Below are positions 4,813-8,117 of a DNA stretch of 8,117 nt, in pieces. The translations under genes were made by a program, and so were the position numbers. The stretch comes from Actinomycetota bacterium. Lineage in GTDB: Bacteria > Actinomycetota > Aquicultoria > Aquicultorales > Aquicultoraceae. The notes under the pieces are model-generated. The model searched no databases. It worked only from the letters and a program-made list of their open reading frames with translations, and was not told the origin of the DNA. The DNA lies in the NCBI GenBank assembly GCA_030017355.1, contig JASEIR010000114.1:1-8117 (forward strand), read 5' to 3'. Position 1 is the first letter of the stretch. Each line of letters begins with the position of its first letter.

Positions 4813-5938
4813 CTAATGGCACCCCTAGTATTAGATTTGCAAGCTTTTGCGATTCGGCTACCTCGATATCCTCTGGAACATTTTGTCCCATGGTAAGATA
4901 AGAGACAGCCATCTTAGTCTTGTAAACTATGTTTAGCATTGTTCCTGGTGTGTTTGTTTCATCTAGCTTTGTAAAGATAAGCCTGTTTATTGGAACTATT
5001 GAGAAGCGCTTAATAGCATTCATTTGATCAGACATTTTAGTGGTCACACTTAAGACAAGGTGGATCTCATCAGGCGAGCACACACTCATCAATGAAGCAA
5101 GCTCATTCATCTGTGTTTCATTAAGTGGGCTTCGACCTGCCGTATCTATAAGGATAATATCCTTGTCTTCGTGCTTTTCAAGCGCCTCTCTCGCATCTTG
5201 ATTGCTAAAGACAATTTCTATTGGTGCCCCTATAATTTCCGCATAGGTCTTTAATTGATCGACAGCAGCAATTCTGTATGTATCAGCTGTTATAAATGCA
5301 GCCTTTTTACCCTCATATAAACAGTATCTTGCTGCTAGCTTAGCTAGTGTAGTTGTCTTTCCAGCCCCTGTTGGTCCAATTAGGGCAATTATTTTTCTCT
5401 GACCTTCTTCCAGCACTAGCGGTGGGCTAGTAGGTATTAGCTTTGCTATTTCGCTAACTAATCTATCATGTAGAATTTCTGGGCTTGCTAGCTCAGAGAT
5501 AGTTAATTGTTCCTGCACATTTTTCATCAGTTTTTTTGCCAGGTCATCTTCAACCTTGGAATAAAGGAGTCTTTCATATACATCCAGAAAACAAGCTGGA
5601 ACTTCCTGAAATAAGGGGTCGGTTAACTGACTTGCTATTGTTTTAACTATGGATTTTATCTCTTCGACCTCTAGCTGAAGCTGGTCAAATCTCTCCTCAA
5701 TAGCTTCGCTAATGTTATGCGCAGGAGCGCCGTTGTCAGATGAAGTTGTTTCACCGCGTTCTGCCAAGTTAACGTCGAGAGCAGCTGTTATCTCAACCGC
5801 ATTCTTGCTAATCAGGCTAAGTGGCCAGGGTTTTTGCAGGCGTCGGGTATGGAGAATAATTGCCTCCGGTCCAAGGTCGGATTTCACCCTTGCAATGGCC
5901 TCTTCCATATTCGAAGCCTCATAACGCTTTATTTTCAC
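4796..5938 (-). CDS. flhF: FlhF, SRP-type GTPase for flagellar placement
   Basis: The 380-residue protein has the FlhF layout. A basic N-terminal B domain (1-33, MKIKRYEASNMEEAI and following) is followed by a variable Glu-rich linker, an N domain (about 115-175) and an SRP-family G domain. The GTPase motifs are intact: G1 GPTGAGKTT (188-196), the insertion-box DTYRIAAVDQLKTYAE (219-234), G3 DTAGR (265-269) and G4 TKLDE (323-327), with the closing TMGQNVPEDIE (349-359). FlhF dimerises with GTP at the membrane and positions early basal body parts, and FlhG stimulates its hydrolysis. The start is GTG at 5938, within a GTGA overlap with the flhA stop. GGTGAG (5945-5950) lies 6 nt upstream. Its end overlaps flhG. 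Distinguished from FtsY and Ffh by the N-terminal B domain and by its neighbours. Confidence 0.96.
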   Translation of the reverse strand: MKIKRYEASNMEEAIARVKSDLGPEAIILHTRRLQKPWPLSLISKNAVEITAALDVNLAERGETTSSDNGAPAHNISEAIEERFDQLQLEVEEIKSIVKTIASQLTDPLFQEVPACFLDVYERLLYSKVEDDLAKKLMKNVQEQLTISELASPEILHDRLVSEIAKLIPTSPPLVLEEGQRKIIALIGPTGAGKTTTLAKLAARYCLYEGKKAAFITADTYRIAAVDQLKTYAEIIGAPIEIVFSNQDAREALEKHEDKDIILIDTAGRSPLNETQMNELASLMSVCSPDEIHLVLSVTTKMSDQMNAIKRFSIVPINRLIFTKLDETNTPGTMLNIVYKTKMAVSYLTMGQNVPEDIEVAESQKLANLILGVPLDGRSS

Positions 5939-8007
5939 GTTAGGCTCACCATCCCAACAGATTGAATTTCAAATTCAGGTGCTACTTCATTGTAAGACAA
6001 AACAGCTAAATTAGGCACCTTGCGTTCAATAATTTTTCTAAAAGGCCGCCTTATATTTGCTGAGCACAAGATCACAGGTCTTCTTCCTATAGCAAGAGCT
6101 GTCTCTAGAGAGCTAGATAAGCTGTCGATTATCTTGTATGTGGTTGAAGGGTCTAAAGAGATAATCATTCCTTGATCTGTATATTCAACTGCATCAGAAA
6201 TCTCTTTTTCTAACTCTGGATCGATTGTTATGACCTCTAGTTTACCATCTTCAACTTGATGCTGGCGGCATATGTTCCTGCCAATTGCCTGGCGTACATG
6301 CTCAGTAAGAATGTCAATGTTCCTGGTGCTTCTAGCTTTATCTCCAAGAGCCTCAAGGATTGTAACCATATCTCTTATGGATACTCTCTCAGATAGCAGG
6401 TTTTGAAGCACTTGCTGGATTTCTCCAACTGTTAAGACGCTAGGAACAACTTCTTCAACAACTACAGGCGAGTTTTGCTTTACACTATCGAGCATTTGCT
6501 GGACATCCTGGCGGCTTATTAATTCATGAGCATATTTTTTAGCTAGCTCAGATAGATGAGTGATGATAGCTGAGGCCGGGTCAACCACCGTATAGCCCAT
6601 AATCTCGGCCTCCTCACGTCTTTCTGGAGATATCCAAAATGCTGGAAGACCAAATGCGGGCTCCCTTGTTTCTATCCCAGCTATCTTACCCGTGGTTATG
6701 CCAGAGTCAATTGCAAGATATTGATCCAAGATAATTTGAGATTTTGAAATATCAACACCTTTTATCTTAATCCGGTATTCGCTTGAAGGTATCTGGATAT
6801 TATCCCTTATGCGAATTGGGGGTATGACATAACCTAGCTCCATTGCAATTTGGCGCCTCATCAAAGTTATTCTATCAAGAATTTCCCCACCTTGGTCTGG
6901 GTCAACAAGAGGTATGAGCCCATAACCAATCTCGACCTCAATTGGATCAACCTGCAGAACATCGATCATGCTCTCGGTACCTGCCGGTTTGCTTTCTTGA
7001 ATTGTTGACTCTTCTTCAGCGACTGCACGCTTGCTTGCCTGGTTGATAAAATAAGATGCCGTTGCAGTTAAAGCTCCTATAATGAAGAAGGGTAATTTTG
7101 GTAGTCCAGGAATTATTCCAAAAAGTATTATTAAAACTGCTGCAACCATTAAGGCGCGCGGTTGTGCCAGGAGTTGTCTGGAGATATCTTGCCCAAGGTT
7201 GCTATCCGACGCCACTCTGGTTACAATTACACCCGATGCTGTTGAAAGCAGAAGCGTAGGTATTTGTATTGCAAGCCCAGCGCCAATTGCTATTTGGCCG
7301 AATGTCTGAAGCGAATCCACTAGATTCAAGCCTTGCTGGGTTGAGCCAATTATAAATCCGCCGATGAGATTTACAGCAGTTATAATAATGCTTGCTATTG
7401 CATCGCCTCTGACGAATTTTGATGCGCCGTCCATGGCGCCATAAAAATCAGCCTCTCTTTGAACAGCTCGCCGCCTTTGTTTTGCTTCTTCTTCTGTTAT
7501 AAGACCGCTATTTAAATCAGCATCAATAGCCATTTGCTTTCCTGGCATTGCATCTAAGGTAAATCTTGCAGCAACTTCAGATATGCGGGTTGTACCGGTT
7601 GTTATAACCACGAATTGAACAATGACCAAAATGAGGAAGATAATTATACCAACAACATAGTTTCCACCAATTACTATAGAGCCAAAAGCATTAACCACGC
7701 TTCCGGCAGATCCGGTTGATAAGATCAGCCTAGTTGTTGATATATAAAGCCCCAGTCTAAAAGTTGTTGTAATTAGCAGGAGCGTTGGGAACATTGAAAA
7801 TTGAAGCGGCTCATTGTTATACATGGTTACCATTAAGACCATAATTGATAGAACTAAATTAAAGACAAGAAGAGCATCGATTATGGCGCTTGGGATAGGT
7901 ATTATTAGCAGGGTTACCAAAAGTGCAATAATAAGCGCAAGCAATGCAGAACTATACCTATTTAATTGCACTAACCATGATGCATTAACAGCTTGATCTG
8001 CGGCCAT
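5935..8007 (-). CDS. flhA: FlhA, flagellar type III export gate protein
   Basis: The 690-residue protein matches the usual FlhA length. The first 330 residues contain about eight membrane helices. Between them is the highly conserved FHIPEP-family loop ISEVAARFTLDAMPGKQMA then IDADLNSGLI (142-170), and FVRGDAIAS (198-206) carries Asp202, which corresponds to the Asp needed for proton-driven export in Salmonella. The cytosolic part (about 345-690) binds export chaperones and substrates and ends in the typical LSYNEVAPEFEIQSVG (670-685). FlhA forms a nonameric ring in the export gate with FliP, FliQ, FliR and FlhB, none of which is in the window. At the usual RLGLN motif the sequence reads RLGLY (Tyr88). 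AGGAA lies 5 nt before the ATG. It overlaps flhF by 4 nt and is the first clear gene of the block. A virulence-type homologue is unlikely given the flagellar neighbours. Confidence 0.97.
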   Translation of the reverse strand: MAADQAVNASWLVQLNRYSSALLALIIALLVTLLIIPIPSAIIDALLVFNLVLSIMVLMVTMYNNEPLQFSMFPTLLLITTTFRLGLYISTTRLILSTGSAGSVVNAFGSIVIGGNYVVGIIIFLILVIVQFVVITTGTTRISEVAARFTLDAMPGKQMAIDADLNSGLITEEEAKQRRRAVQREADFYGAMDGASKFVRGDAIASIIITAVNLIGGFIIGSTQQGLNLVDSLQTFGQIAIGAGLAIQIPTLLLSTASGVIVTRVASDSNLGQDISRQLLAQPRALMVAAVLIILFGIIPGLPKLPFFIIGALTATASYFINQASKRAVAEEESTIQESKPAGTESMIDVLQVDPIEVEIGYGLIPLVDPDQGGEILDRITLMRRQIAMELGYVIPPIRIRDNIQIPSSEYRIKIKGVDISKSQIILDQYLAIDSGITTGKIAGIETREPAFGLPAFWISPERREEAEIMGYTVVDPASAIITHLSELAKKYAHELISRQDVQQMLDSVKQNSPVVVEEVVPSVLTVGEIQQVLQNLLSERVSIRDMVTILEALGDKARSTRNIDILTEHVRQAIGRNICRQHQVEDGKLEVITIDPELEKEISDAVEYTDQGMIISLDPSTTYKIIDSLSSSLETALAIGRRPVILCSANIRRPFRKIIERKVPNLAVLSYNEVAPEFEIQSVGMVSLT

Positions 8008-8064
8008 ATTGGTTCCTAAATCAATAGTTTAATGGTGTGCTGGGTATATAAATATATTCTACAA
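8008..8064 (-). promoter_or_regulatory. AT-rich leader upstream of flhA
   Basis: The segment before flhA is strongly AT-rich (for example TATATTTATATA around 8045-8058 on the minus strand) and includes the flhA ribosome binding site AGGAA at 8013-8017. TTGAAT (8071-8076) could serve as a -35, but no -10 box sits at a good distance from it. A promoter here is plausible but not well defined, and flhA may equally be transcribed from further upstream. Confidence 0.3.
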
Positions 8065-8117
8065 TTAAAAATTCAAAAGTAAAAATGCAAAGCATGTCCC
8101 GAGCAACGCCAAGGGGC
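8065..8117 (-). CDS. Possible C-terminal end of an upstream membrane protein (partial)
   Basis: One minus-strand frame entering from the right edge reads PLALLGTCFAFLLLNF and then a TAA at 8065-8067. It looks like the end of a membrane helix, and the DNA becomes AT-rich straight after the stop, as expected at a gene end. However, 16 open codons can occur by chance, and a neighbouring frame is open longer, to about 8021. The usual neighbours FlhB or FliR are not recognisable from this fragment. Confidence 0.25.
   Translation of the reverse strand, partial: PLALLGTCFAFLLLNF

Noticed and set aside
8085..8117. ATG on the plus strand near the right edge as the start of a divergent gene
   Set aside because: Only 11 codons are visible and there is no ribosome binding site; a minus-strand gene end fits the region equally well.

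Overview
The window looks like chromosome from a deep-branching, flagellated Gram-positive bacterium. I favour a clostridial-type member of the Bacillota; an anaerobic actinobacterial lineage is the alternative. The base composition is moderately AT-rich. The gene order flhA-flhF-flhG-PilZ protein-fliA-SwrB-like protein matches the distal part of the large fla/che operon known from Bacillus and clostridia. No species can be named from this sequence alone.

The right four fifths (about 868-8007) is one tightly packed operon-like block on the minus strand, read right to left. It runs FlhA (export gate), FlhF (SRP-type GTPase), FlhG (MinD-like ATPase with the FlhF-activating DQAxxLR motif), a YcgR/FlgZ-type PilZ protein, an unrecognised two-helix membrane protein with an acidic tail, the flagellar sigma factor FliA/SigD, an unrecognised Gln-rich protein, and a SwrB-like single-pass membrane protein. 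Several junctions overlap or touch: flhA/flhF by 4 nt, flhF/flhG by 17 nt, and PilZ protein/membrane protein as TAA immediately followed by ATG. Others have the next ribosome binding site inside the previous stop region, so translational coupling is likely. Together the genes cover export (FlhA), number and placement of flagella (FlhF/FlhG), c-di-GMP braking (PilZ), late-gene transcription (FliA) and probably activation of basal body export (SwrB-like). The chemotaxis genes that lie between flhF/flhG and sigD in Bacillus are absent here; the PilZ and two-helix genes sit in their place.

The left end (1-867) is different in character. A partial helix-turn-helix gene runs off the left edge on the minus strand (119-1). 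It diverges from a complete small XRE-type regulator (224-442), and a 98-residue basic protein of unknown function follows (502-798). The two regulators share a 104-bp intergenic region with repeated TTGACAA boxes. The two plus-strand genes carry a similar 37-bp block just upstream of their starts, which suggests shared control. The small plus-strand genes converge on the flagellar operon, with no clear terminator between them.

I saw no rRNA, tRNA, CRISPR array, transposase or riboswitch. No gene-free stretch exceeds 300 bases; the longest are 1739-1857, 8008-8117 and 120-223.
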